Source of the DNA: Stutzerimonas stutzeri
GTDB lineage: Bacteria; Pseudomonadota; Gammaproteobacteria; Pseudomonadales; Pseudomonadaceae
Assembly: GCF_024448895.1 (NCBI RefSeq)
Contig: NZ_JAMOIC010000011.1
Span: 1 to 64,000 of the forward strand
Reading direction: 5' to 3'
Length of the DNA: 64,000 bases
Part shown: piece by piece, positions 29,453 through 42,569 of the stretch
Position numbering within the stretch: the first letter of the stretch is position 1
Layout: each line of letters starts with the position of its first letter
Position numbers and translations under genes: made by a program
The notes under the pieces: model-generated
Database searches by the model: none
The model's input: only the letters and a program-made list of their open reading frames with translations
Told to the model about the DNA's origin: nothing

Positions 29453-31570
29453 TTATCGCAGCGGGCCTATCGTTCCGCACGACTTGTTCGCCGCATGCTT
29501 GAGCAGCACTGGCAACTGAGGCCGTGACTTGCCGCTCTTCACGTCCAGTGCCAGAGCATACTCACCCCACCAGGGACCACCTGCCCAGTAAGTGCTGGGG
29601 ATGCAGTTCTGGTTCAGATACTTCAGCAGGTTGTCGGTAGCGACAATGGCCGAGGGTGAGAAATCAGGTGCTCCGTGCTCGCCGATGAATCCGCGCAGCT
29701 TGTACTTGCTCAGCCACTCCACGAAGGGCTTGGCGCGTTTTACGCCCTCCATCGGGTCATAGACGGCCTTGGCATCTTTGTACTTTCCGGAGTAATCCGC
29801 GTCGAGATACAGGTGCGCTTCATAAACCAGATTGTTCTTGGCATCGCGCATCCACGGATCGCTGATCAGCTGGATATTGTGCGAGGGCCAATGAAAGGCG
29901 CTGGACCAGCGATCACCCGCCACGTAGATCCAACGTTGTGAGTCGACCTTGCGGATAGCCTGTGCGGCAGCCAGAGCAGCGGCGGGCCATTTGCCGTTAG
30001 TAGCGTGCGGCTCGTTCATCAAGCCATAGCCGTAGACGGCTGGATGGTTGACGACCTTGCGGGCAATACGGGTCCAGCTGTCAGCGAAGGCAGTAATAGG
30101 TACGTCCTGGGATGCGATCAGCTTGTTGTAGTAGCGGTAGTAGTTGTGCATATCCAGGATGACCTGAATGTTGTGCTTCTTCGCATGATCCAGAGCTGTC
30201 ATCAGGCGAGTCACTTCGGCGCTGTTGAGGTCTGTGTTCAGCTTCGGCTGAATCCGCTCCCAGCGAAACGGTAGCCGTACCAGTTTCATGTTCAGGTTGG
30301 CGTAGCGCTTGAAGTCGGCTTCGCCCGGGTAGATGTAGTGGATGGTGTACTTGCCAGGCAGAGCATCGCCGGCACCGAACTCCGCACCGGCGAGGTTGAT
30401 TCCGATCAGGTTGATCGGGTTGGAAGGTGCCGCATCAGCGGGGCTGGTGGTGTTACCCGTACCGGCCGCTGGCTGGCTGTTGAAGCCGGTGCTGCTGACC
30501 GAAATGGTGCGTGGGTAGCCAACCTCGCTGCCGTTGACCTGAGCACCATCCAACAGGACGGTCATGTTCCCGCCGAAGCGATAGGTCGTTTTGACTGTGC
30601 GGATCTGGCCATTAGCAAAGCGAACCTGTGCGCCTTTATGAAAGGCCGCTCGGTTGGCTTCAGTGTTCTGGATCGAGATGCCTGGCGAGCTCAGGTAGAT
30701 ACCACCTAGGAAATCTTTACCATTGAACGAGTTCAGCGCGACCGTCATGGACGGCTTGTGAGCAGGAGTGCTTGGGGCGCTGACAACCGGTGCGGCGGGT
30801 GCGCTTGGTGCCGCAGGAGTGCTTGGGGTGCTGGGCGCAGCAGTGGACGGCGTCGCGGCGTAGAGCTTGTTCGGGTGGCCGAAATTACCACCGAGGTTGC
30901 CACCGGCCAGCATCACGCTCATGTTTTTGCCAGAGGTGTAAATGGCCGTAATCTTGCGGACCTGTCCATCGTGCAGCTTGACGGACGCGCCGGGTTTGAA
31001 TGCCGCGGCATTGGCACTGTTGGCCGGAATCGAGAAGCCGGCGGATTTACGCCAGACTCCGTTCAGCCAGTCATTATTCGTGTAGTTGTTGATGGCGCTG
31101 CTGTGAGCGGAGTTGCTGACGCTGGCTGCTGGTTTTGCAGCGGGCGATACGGCCGGAGCCTGTACTTGGCCGCTCGACAACGCGGCTACTGAATGTGGAT
31201 AGCCGGTTTTCGACGCGTTGAGTGTCGAGCCTGACAACACTGCACTCATGTGAGCGCCCGAGAAGTACACGGCTTTGATGGAGCGTACCTGCCCGTCCGC
31301 CAGCCTGACTTGGACGCCTTTCTTGAATGCCGCCTTGTTTTGTGCGGTGGCCGGAATCGAAAAGCCAGCAGACGCTCGCCAAGTACCTTTCAGCCACTCG
31401 GTCGTGGTGAAGTTATTAACCTGAGCGCTTGCAGCGATATTGATAGTTGCTGACGAGGCAGTTGCTGCGTGTACCTGATGGGGGACGAGGGTCAATCCAA
31501 TCATGGCACTCAGCAATGCGAGGCGCAGAATGCCGCGAGGCGACGCAGTGTTTGCGGTGTTAACGGACAT
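29453..31570 (-). CDS. Secreted GH5 glycosidase with three N-terminal repeats
   Basis: A 705-residue exported glycoside hydrolase. After a signal peptide (to about residue 35, VHA-AT) come three related segments of about 78-80 residues (51-128, 160-238, 279-358), each with F/Y..W(or F)L.G.(W/Y)...(A/P)G.SI, AAF..G..V, GQ.R......... and GYP- or GHP-like ends, joined by Ala/Pro/Thr/Ser linkers. A GH5 cellulase-type barrel follows (about 386-690) with acid/base E520 in GLMNEP and nucleophile E631 in GFIGEHG. The repeats look like carbohydrate- or wall-binding modules I cannot name. GGAG precedes the ATG. An AT-rich leader and a terminator mark a single-gene unit. Substrate is a beta-glucan or exopolysaccharide by family; exact bond unknown. 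Confidence 0.85.
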   Translation of the reverse strand: MSVNTANTASPRGILRLALLSAMIGLTLVPHQVHAATASSATINIAASAQVNNFTTTEWLKGTWRASAGFSIPATAQNKAAFKKGVQVRLADGQVRSIKAVYFSGAHMSAVLSGSTLNASKTGYPHSVAALSSGQVQAPAVSPAAKPAASVSNSAHSSAINNYTNNDWLNGVWRKSAGFSIPANSANAAAFKPGASVKLHDGQVRKITAIYTSGKNMSVMLAGGNLGGNFGHPNKLYAATPSTAAPSTPSTPAAPSAPAAPVVSAPSTPAHKPSMTVALNSFNGKDFLGGIYLSSPGISIQNTEANRAAFHKGAQVRFANGQIRTVKTTYRFGGNMTVLLDGAQVNGSEVGYPRTISVSSTGFNSQPAAGTGNTTSPADAAPSNPINLIGINLAGAEFGAGDALPGKYTIHYIYPGEADFKRYANLNMKLVRLPFRWERIQPKLNTDLNSAEVTRLMTALDHAKKHNIQVILDMHNYYRYYNKLIASQDVPITAFADSWTRIARKVVNHPAVYGYGLMNEPHATNGKWPAAALAAAQAIRKVDSQRWIYVAGDRWSSAFHWPSHNIQLISDPWMRDAKNNLVYEAHLYLDADYSGKYKDAKAVYDPMEGVKRAKPFVEWLSKYKLRGFIGEHGAPDFSPSAIVATDNLLKYLNQNCIPSTYWAGGPWWGEYALALDVKSGKSRPQLPVLLKHAANKSCGTIGPLR

Positions 31571-32084
31571 AAGATCTCCGGAGACTTAATACTACAAAGG
31601 GCTTTCAACCCTTTAAAAAGTACGGAGGCGTTCCGGAGCTCATACGCTAGCGAGGGCACCGATCTATAACGCCACCAAGCAACACGAGATCGACATACGG
31701 CCGTCGGCATCGCGTGGATAGCTTTATATAGATCGATTATTAATTTTTGAAGTGAAATTGGCGCCATTAAAAGAACACGAAATTCAAATAGGCGCTGAAA
31801 CCGCTATATGGCCACTATTTAATATCATTTGAATATTAAAGTGCCTCTATTTATTAAGTTGTTGATTCGCAGAACTTTCAGGATTTGCCGTATTTTTGCC
31901 ATGTGACAGGGGTCTCAGTCTTCACGGCTTCGCTTGCCCGCGGTTAGCAAGCAGCTTCCAACGTCTCAGATTATTTCAGAGTGTTTCAGAGCGAGGCGCT
32001 AGCGGGCTAAACGGAGCGCGTCGATCAACGTGTCCGCCCCTCATAGCAACTGACGTGCGATGGCGGCGGACACGCATTTAAGCG
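31571..32084. other. AT-rich leader of the GH5 gene and tail of the protease gene
   Basis: A 514-base gap without a credible gene. From about 31720 to 31870 it is far more AT-rich than its surroundings. It contains the perfect inverted repeat TTTAATAT (31818-31825) / ATATTAAA (31833-31840). In the 5' leader of the GH5 gene a hairpin AAAGGG (31596-31601) / CCCTTT (31609-31614) lies just upstream of the ribosome binding site. On the other side, CGTGTCCGCC (32029-32038) and GGCGGACACG (32065-32074) may form a long-loop hairpin after the protease gene. Such AT-rich leaders are typical targets of MvaT/H-NS-type silencers. Confidence 0.55.
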
Positions 32085-33830
32085 CTAGCGGGTGTGCTGC
32101 AAGCTATCGACGGTCAGTTCAAGCGCCTTGCGCATGTCCAGTCGAGCCGAGCGGCCGATGTCCTGGTTGTCCAGCTGATAACCGCGTTCTGAAGGCAGGA
32201 TCGGTGCTGTCAAATCGTCGGCTTCGACTGCCTCGAAATCGCTGTTACGGCCAATGGTCAAGGCACTGCGACGAAGCAATTCGCGCAATTGCTCGGGCTC
32301 CAGTGCTGGATTGATCGACAGCATCGCGCCGATCACGCCTGTCACCATGGGTGTCGCATACGAAGTTCCGCAATGCACATCGCCTCGTTTTCCGCGTTCC
32401 AGTGTTGCGGCGCGGGTACAGGCTGATGCCGTGATATCGACGCGCATGTCGATGTTGGATGACGGACGCTTGGTCACATAGTCAGGGTGCTCGACCGGTA
32501 CGTCCTTATCGAGGTTGCGCTGATGAGCACCGACTACCAGCAGCTGATCGGTAATGAAGGAAGACGGCAGGCGATAGTCGTCCTGGCCCGAATGAGCCGA
32601 GCCGTTGCCCGCCGAGTTCACCACCAGCACGTCGGGGTGTTCGCGGCGCAACCAGAGAAAGAACTCTTCGAGCAATTCCTCATAGCCGCTCATGGCGACA
32701 CCCGAACGCACGAGGGAGTCGATCTTTTCACCGTCCACGTCAAGCGTGCCGACGCGATGGATACCCCAGCTCCAGTTCAGCACTCGCACGCCGTCCTCGA
32801 CCAGATTCACCGAGGCCGCGACGTTGGCGGTGATGCCGGCATCCGAGTTGCGCTCCACGATGACTTCGAAGCCTGAGCTGGTGGGCTCCAGTGCACTGAG
32901 GAAGCCGTTGTCGCCGGGATCGACGCTCCGGGCAGCCAGAATGCCGGTAACGCTCGTGCCGTGCCCAGCAGGGGATTCGGCATCGCGTGCATAGACGCAG
33001 GTTCTCGGTTTGGCTGGATCACAATCGCCCAGGTACGCCGCGAATTCGGGTGAATCGAAATCGACATCGCGCTCGATGATGCCGATCCGTACCGGGTGAG
33101 TCTTGATTGCCGCCTTCTTCGCGGGCATTCGGTGTAGATAAAAGTCGACCGCATCGAGAAAGCGATTGGCCACCCATTCGCTGTTGCGTGGCTTGCTGTC
33201 CTTGTCTTCTTCCAGCGGCTCCTCGGCCCCCGATTCCTCCACGACCACGGCATCCACACTGGTCTCGCTGCCCAGGCGCAGTACCAGCGCGTCGCGCTCG
33301 GTCAGGTTCTTAGCCGGCAAGCGCAGCTGATAGGTATTAAGCGGAGCGATGACGCCCACCACTTCGGCGCCGTACTTTTCGGCAAGTCGACGCGCCTCCT
33401 GTAGTCCGTCGTGATCTTCTTCGATGATCACGCTGACGAGATCAACGTAAGTGGTCAGCCCATCCATGTTCTTGGCCACTTCATCGGGCCCCGCAGCCAG
33501 TACATGGCTGCCGTTGAGCGTGAGCCAGACCGGATTGCTGCGCCGCTCGCCTTGCTCCAGCCATAGCGGCCCGCTCTGGTGGTCCTTGCGGTCCAGGGTC
33601 AGGCGAAGCCGCCCATCCTTCTGGCTTGCCTCGATGCGCTTGCCGGCAAGCATCACCTTGAGGTCTTCGTCATTGAGGCCTTCGCCGCGCAGGCAGAACG
33701 TCATCTGCTCGGTGGAGAACAGATCGCCGCAGCGCTGCAGATCCTTGAGCCGCAACTCCGACTCATCGGCCGTTGCGGTTCCAAAGGCGACTAGGGCGAG
33801 TGCGGACAGAAGAGGTGTGACAGGCCTCAT
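32085..33830 (-). CDS. Exported subtilisin-like S8 protease, Asp-to-Glu at active site
   Basis: A 581-residue protein with a signal peptide (MRPVTPLLSALALVAFGTATA, about residue 21), a roughly 220-residue N-terminal region that may be a prodomain, and an S8 domain. His is H290 in AGHGTSVTGILA, the oxyanion Asn is N409 in VVNSAGNGS and Ser is S490 in CGTSYATPMVTG. The strand that normally reads V-I-D-x-G reads GIIERDVDF, placing E253 at the catalytic Asp position, with D255 and D257 close by. The ATG overlaps the egtD stop by four bases, so it is translationally coupled to ergothioneine synthesis genes, an unexpected pairing. It may be an active variant or a pseudoprotease. Confidence 0.82.
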   Translation of the reverse strand: MRPVTPLLSALALVAFGTATADESELRLKDLQRCGDLFSTEQMTFCLRGEGLNDEDLKVMLAGKRIEASQKDGRLRLTLDRKDHQSGPLWLEQGERRSNPVWLTLNGSHVLAAGPDEVAKNMDGLTTYVDLVSVIIEEDHDGLQEARRLAEKYGAEVVGVIAPLNTYQLRLPAKNLTERDALVLRLGSETSVDAVVVEESGAEEPLEEDKDSKPRNSEWVANRFLDAVDFYLHRMPAKKAAIKTHPVRIGIIERDVDFDSPEFAAYLGDCDPAKPRTCVYARDAESPAGHGTSVTGILAARSVDPGDNGFLSALEPTSSGFEVIVERNSDAGITANVAASVNLVEDGVRVLNWSWGIHRVGTLDVDGEKIDSLVRSGVAMSGYEELLEEFFLWLRREHPDVLVVNSAGNGSAHSGQDDYRLPSSFITDQLLVVGAHQRNLDKDVPVEHPDYVTKRPSSNIDMRVDITASACTRAATLERGKRGDVHCGTSYATPMVTGVIGAMLSINPALEPEQLRELLRRSALTIGRNSDFEAVEADDLTAPILPSERGYQLDNQDIGRSARLDMRKALELTVDSLQHTR

Positions 33831-34792
33831 GGACGACGTTGCAGGTAATGAACGCTGAACAGGTTCTGGGCATCGGTCCATTGACCGCTGCAGTCGAAGC
33901 CCGCGCTGATGGCTAAATCGGCAAAGGATTCCAAGGTGTACTTGTAGGAGTTCTCGGTGTGCAGGCTTTCGCCAGCGTTGAAGTGAAAACGGTGCCCTTC
34001 GATGGTGACGTCCTGTGCTTCACGGCTGATCAAATGCATTTCGATTCGTGAATCCTGCTCATTGAAGAACGCTTGGTGGGTGAAGCGGGACGGATCAATA
34101 TCGCTGTCCAGTTCCTGGCGGATCCGCTGCAACAGATTGAGATTGAAGGCCGCGGTCACGTGAGCACGGTCGTTATAGGCCGCTTCGAGCACGTCCCGAT
34201 CCTTGACCAGATCGACCCCAATCAACAGCCCACCGCCGGGCGGAAGGATTTCGTGCAGATGGCCGAGCAGCTTGCGTGCTTCCAGCGGGGTGAAATTGCC
34301 GATGCTGGAGCCCGGGAAGAACACTAGCGGATGATGGATGGTGAAATCGTCAGGTAGCTTCAGCTCATCCGAGAAATCCGCGCACGCCGCATGCACCTCC
34401 AGCCAGGGATAGTCCGCGGCGAGGCGCCGGGTGCTGGTGAGCAGAAAGTCTTCGGAGATGTCGATGCCCAGATAGCTGACGGGTCTCAACCCTTCGAGCA
34501 GCAGGCGCACCTTGCGGCTAGCCCCGCTGCCCAACTCGATCAGATCGGTCTGCGGGCCGGCAATCTCGAGGATATCGTTTGCCGCCGCCGCAAGAATCTT
34601 CTCCTCGGTACGGGTGACGTAATACTCGGGCTGCAGACAGATCTGCTCGAAAAGCTCGGAGCCGCGGCGGTCGTAGAAGAATTTCGGCGAGATCCGCTTG
34701 GGCGATGCGGCGAATCCCGCCAGTGCCTCGTCGCGCAGGGAGCTTTCGTGCGTCGGCTGCGTCTGGTCATGAAAGTGGACGGCAAGTGCCAT
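33827..34792 (-). CDS. egtD: L-histidine N(alpha)-methyltransferase EgtD
   Basis: Trimethylates histidine to hercynine with S-adenosylmethionine, the first step of ergothioneine synthesis. The 321-residue protein has the family features RISPKFFYDRRGSELFEQIC, EYYVTRTEEKIL, the SAM motif LIELGSGASRKVRLLL (about residues 84-99), FPGSSIGNFTP and the C-terminal TENSYKYTLESF with Glu and Ser that bind the histidine substrate. It starts three bases after egtB and ends overlapping the S8 protease gene. Confidence 0.95.
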   Translation of the reverse strand: MALAVHFHDQTQPTHESSLRDEALAGFAASPKRISPKFFYDRRGSELFEQICLQPEYYVTRTEEKILAAAANDILEIAGPQTDLIELGSGASRKVRLLLEGLRPVSYLGIDISEDFLLTSTRRLAADYPWLEVHAACADFSDELKLPDDFTIHHPLVFFPGSSIGNFTPLEARKLLGHLHEILPPGGGLLIGVDLVKDRDVLEAAYNDRAHVTAAFNLNLLQRIRQELDSDIDPSRFTHQAFFNEQDSRIEMHLISREAQDVTIEGHRFHFNAGESLHTENSYKYTLESFADLAISAGFDCSGQWTDAQNLFSVHYLQRRP

Positions 34793-34795
34793 GTC

Positions 34796-36091
34796 TCATA
34801 GCTCCCTGGCCAGGCGCAGCCCGGCGAATTGCCAGCGCATTGCCGGCTGAAAGAAGTTGCGATAGGTCGCGCGGATATGGGCCTCGGGCGTGGCGCAACA
34901 GCCGCCACGCAAGACCATCTGCCCCGACATGAATTTGCCGTTGTATTCGCCCAGGCTCCCTTCCAGCGGATGAAAACCGGGGTAGGGGCGATAGGCGCTG
35001 GCGGTCCATTCCCAGACATCACCGAACAGCTGCGCCGGGCCCTGATGAGGAACATTGGCGGGCACAGGTTGCAAATGATCGTTCTCGAGAAAGTTGCCCC
35101 GACGTGGTTGATCGGTGGCGGCCACTTCCCACTCGGCCTCGGTAGGCAAGCGGGCGCCGGCCCAGCGGACATAGGCATCGGCTTCGTAAAAACTCACGTG
35201 GCAGACGGGGGCTTCGAGCTCCAGCGGTTGTAGCCCGCCAAGCGTCATCTCATACCAGCCGCTGTCGTCGCGATGCCAGTACAGCGGCGCGTTCCAGCCA
35301 TGCTGGCGAATATGCGCCCAGCCATCGGACAGCCAGAGGTCGCTGCGTGCATAGCCGCCATCAGCAATGAACGACAGGTACTCGCGATTGCTGACGAGGC
35401 GGTCTGCGAGTTGGAAGTCTTCGATGAACTGCCGATGCCTTGGCGTTTCGCAATCGAACGCAAAACCACCACCGGCATGACCGATGTGGTGGACGCCGGC
35501 GGCATGGTCGTGCCAGCGAAGACGGTCATTGTGCAGGGTCGGGACGGGCTTCAGATCGCTGCGATAAACCGGATGCAATGGGTTCTGCGCGAGGATGTGC
35601 TTGATGTCCATCAGCAGCAGCTCCTGATGCTGCTGCTCGTGCTGCAGGCCCAGCTCGACCCGCCGCATGATTTCGGCCGCGTGCTGTTGCGGCGGGTTGA
35701 CGAGCAGGTCGCCCATTGCGCGATCGACGTGCTGACGGAAGCGGTAGACGTCTTCGACGCCAGGGCGCGAGATCAGTCCACGCTGAAGCCTTGGAAAGGG
35801 CGTGCCATGGGTTTCGTAATAGGAGTTGAACAGATGGTCGTAAGCGTCGTTTAGCGGCTTATAGCCCTTCAAATAAGGCTTGAGCAGGAAGGCTTCGAAG
35901 AACCAGCTGATATGTGCCAGGTGCCACTTCGGCGGGCTGACGTCAGGCATGCTCTGGATGACATAGTCCTCCGTCTGCAGCGGTGCGCAAATCGCTTCGC
36001 TGGTAGCGCGTACCTGTTGGAAGCGTTGCAGCAGATAGTCCAGCTCAGCCAATGCCGGTTGTTGCGCCCGCGGTTCTGCCAGGTTGCCCAT
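34796..36091 (-). CDS. egtB: Ergothioneine biosynthesis protein EgtB
   Basis: Non-heme iron sulfoxide synthase that joins hercynine with a thiol donor (gamma-glutamylcysteine or cysteine). The 431-residue protein has an N-terminal DinB-like domain with the iron-binding His residues in WHLAHISWFFE (about H60) and HEQQHQE (H151, H155), and a C-terminal formylglycine-generating-enzyme-like domain (about residues 190-431) with RLPTEAEWEVAA, LFGDVWEWTASAY and RATYRNFF. I prefer ATG 36091 because AAGGGGG precedes it at good spacing; a GTG two codons upstream is too close to that site. First gene of egtB-egtD-protease. No egtC or egtE is adjacent. Confidence 0.94.
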   Translation of the reverse strand: MGNLAEPRAQQPALAELDYLLQRFQQVRATSEAICAPLQTEDYVIQSMPDVSPPKWHLAHISWFFEAFLLKPYLKGYKPLNDAYDHLFNSYYETHGTPFPRLQRGLISRPGVEDVYRFRQHVDRAMGDLLVNPPQQHAAEIMRRVELGLQHEQQHQELLLMDIKHILAQNPLHPVYRSDLKPVPTLHNDRLRWHDHAAGVHHIGHAGGGFAFDCETPRHRQFIEDFQLADRLVSNREYLSFIADGGYARSDLWLSDGWAHIRQHGWNAPLYWHRDDSGWYEMTLGGLQPLELEAPVCHVSFYEADAYVRWAGARLPTEAEWEVAATDQPRRGNFLENDHLQPVPANVPHQGPAQLFGDVWEWTASAYRPYPGFHPLEGSLGEYNGKFMSGQMVLRGGCCATPEAHIRATYRNFFQPAMRWQFAGLRLAREL

Positions 36092-36300
36092 GGGCACACC
36101 CCCTTGTTCGATGCGCGAATGTAGGCGCTTCGGATCTACCGAAAACCGCCTCTAATAGCGACCCGAAGCGAGACGTAAAAGTTTCTGCCGGACGAAACCG
36201 TCACCAGGCCGCATTCTGATCAAAGCAGTACATCGGGCAGGGCGAAAGGTCAGACGACGACCGTCCACCAACAGCAATCTCGGATGGAGCTACGCAGGGC

Positions 36301-36996
36301 TCAGCCGTCCTCGATGGGCGGCGTCGGGCGTATCAGGATTTCGTTGACATCGACATGGCGCGGCTGGGACAGCGCATAGACCACCGCACGCCCGATGTCC
36401 TCGGGTTGCATGGCGTAAGCCGGCGGTTCGTCGAACAGTGGCGTGTCCACCATACCGGGTTCGATCAAGGTGACGCGCACGCCGGTGCCGCGTAGTTCTT
36501 CGCGAACACTAAGTCCCATGCCCGTCACCGCCCACTTGCTGGCGCTGTACATCGAACCGGGAATCACGAAGCGCCCTGCGGCAGATCCGGTCAACAGCAG
36601 GTGTCCGCGGCTGGCCTTGAGCGCTTCGATGCTGCAGCGCAATGTCAGGCCGACGCCATAAACGTTGGTCAGCAGCATCTCGCGCCAGACCTCCGGGTCG
36701 GCACCGCTGAAGCCGCCTTCGCTCCCGGGCATGCCGGCATTCGCGTAGACCGCATCGAGCTGGCCGAAATGATCGAGCACCTGCTGGACCATGGCCTGTT
36801 GCTCGGCGTACTCCTTCACATCGCAGCGAATGGCGAGCGCACGTTCAGCTCCGCCCAACTCCTGCACCAGCTGCGTCAGCTTGTGTTCGGAACGCGCTGC
36901 CAGGGCGATGCGATATCCCACCGCCGCGGCCAGTCGCGCCGTAGCCGCGCCTATTCCGGAGGAGGCGCCTGTGATCAGAAGTACCGGATCGCTCAT
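36301..36996 (-). CDS. SDR-family oxidoreductase
   Basis: A 231-residue classical short-chain dehydrogenase. Cofactor motif TGASSGIG (about residues 9-16), NAG (about 89-91), catalytic Ser in LLLTGSAAGRF and YSASK with Tyr and Lys (about residues 152-156), then PGMVDTPLF. The Arg after the cofactor motif (LAARSEHKL) favours NADP(H). Closest in style to YdfG-like SDRs acting on hydroxy acids or sugars; the substrate is unknown. It is flanked by unrelated single genes. Confidence 0.88.
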   Translation of the reverse strand: MSDPVLLITGASSGIGAATARLAAAVGYRIALAARSEHKLTQLVQELGGAERALAIRCDVKEYAEQQAMVQQVLDHFGQLDAVYANAGMPGSEGGFSGADPEVWREMLLTNVYGVGLTLRCSIEALKASRGHLLLTGSAAGRFVIPGSMYSASKWAVTGMGLSVREELRGTGVRVTLIEPGMVDTPLFDEPPAYAMQPEDIGRAVVYALSQPRHVDVNEILIRPTPPIEDG

Positions 36997-37053
36997 GCTT
37001 GTCCTCGTCGGTTGGTGATCAGCTCGTGTGCAGTTTGGTCGGGTTCTGGTGAA

Positions 37054-37365
37054 TCAATAATTCGGCGGGGTTTCCGGAATGCCGGTGCCGTCAGTGATTG
37101 ATGGCATGGTCCAGGGCTCCAGGCGCTGTTCCTTGTCTTCCACATCCAGCCGGGCTTGCTCGATCACGCCACCGAGGCGCTGGGGGCTGGTGTATTCCTC
37201 TTGCGTCACACTGGGCACTCGCAACAGTTCGGCGCCGCCGCCGGACATCACGGTAAACCCGAAGCTGTCATCGTCCGGGTTGGCGCTGGTGACGCAGCCG
37301 CAGGGCAGAAAGGCTTCGGAGACGAGCTGCATCGCTTCATCAAGGTTCAGGGCTTGGTTGTTCAT
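37054..37365 (-). CDS. Small conserved hypothetical protein
   Basis: A 103-residue soluble protein starting [21 protein letters not shown] with a CGC motif (about residues 22-24) and a proline-rich C terminus. I see no known domain. ATG 37365 follows GGAGA at five bases and is preferred over in-frame starts at 37377 and 37428. Similar proteins occur in other pseudomonads, from memory of the pattern only. Confidence 0.65.
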   Translation of the reverse strand: MNNQALNLDEAMQLVSEAFLPCGCVTSANPDDDSFGFTVMSGGGAELLRVPSVTQEEYTSPQRLGGVIEQARLDVEDKEQRLEPWTMPSITDGTGIPETPPNY

Positions 37366-37487
37366 GGTGTTCTCCATCGACGGGCTGTCTGAAGTGGACC
37401 GCCAAGCGGCGACGCCGTTTCCTTTCATACGACAGACTGCGGCCCGGCGGCCTTGTAGATGAGCCGCTGCGGCAGCATATTCATTCG

Positions 37488-42212
<4,725 letters not shown>

Positions 42213-42569
42213 AGACTGCACCCCTTGATCTTCCGGCGTCAGGCGACAACTTGGAGGAATGGCCGATGGGTATCGCTTCGCTCAACGCCATCCTACGGGC
42301 GTGACGGTACTGCTTGGCACACTGACGCATATAGAGCACGACAATCGACTTAGGGCGGGTTGAGCTTGCGATACCCGTCGTTTGGGTTGCAGGTAACTTA
42401 TGGCATCGCTGCGCTCAGTGCCGTGCGAAGGAGCGGGTGTGCCTGCTTGGGTGTCCGAAGCTTGTGTCGCTCTCATCGATAGATGAGCACTTCGTAAAGC
42501 CATCAGCCCGCCAATAAAAAGCCGGCTTCGATTGCTCGAAGCCGGCCTTCTTTTACCTGGCGGAATGGA
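42213..42569. other. Intergenic region with inverted dispersed repeat
   Basis: This 357-base gap between lhr and rapA has no credible gene. GATGGGTATCGCTTCGCTCA (42264-42283) and the inverted arm GGGTTGAGCTTGCGATACCC (42358-42377) are the same pair seen between xdhB and xdhC but in opposite order and farther apart. The rapA terminator lies at its right end. Confidence 0.6.
42512..42556 (-). terminator. Terminator of rapA
   Basis: GCCGGCTTCGA (42521-42531), loop TTGC, TCGAAGCCGGC (42536-42546), flanked by A5 on the left and CTTCTTTT on the right. Works for minus-strand rapA and may also act on the plus strand. Confidence 0.9.

Noticed and set aside
31896-32081. 61-residue ORF in the AT-rich gap
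   Set aside because: No ribosome binding site, Cys/Arg-rich random composition and overlap with hairpin sequence.
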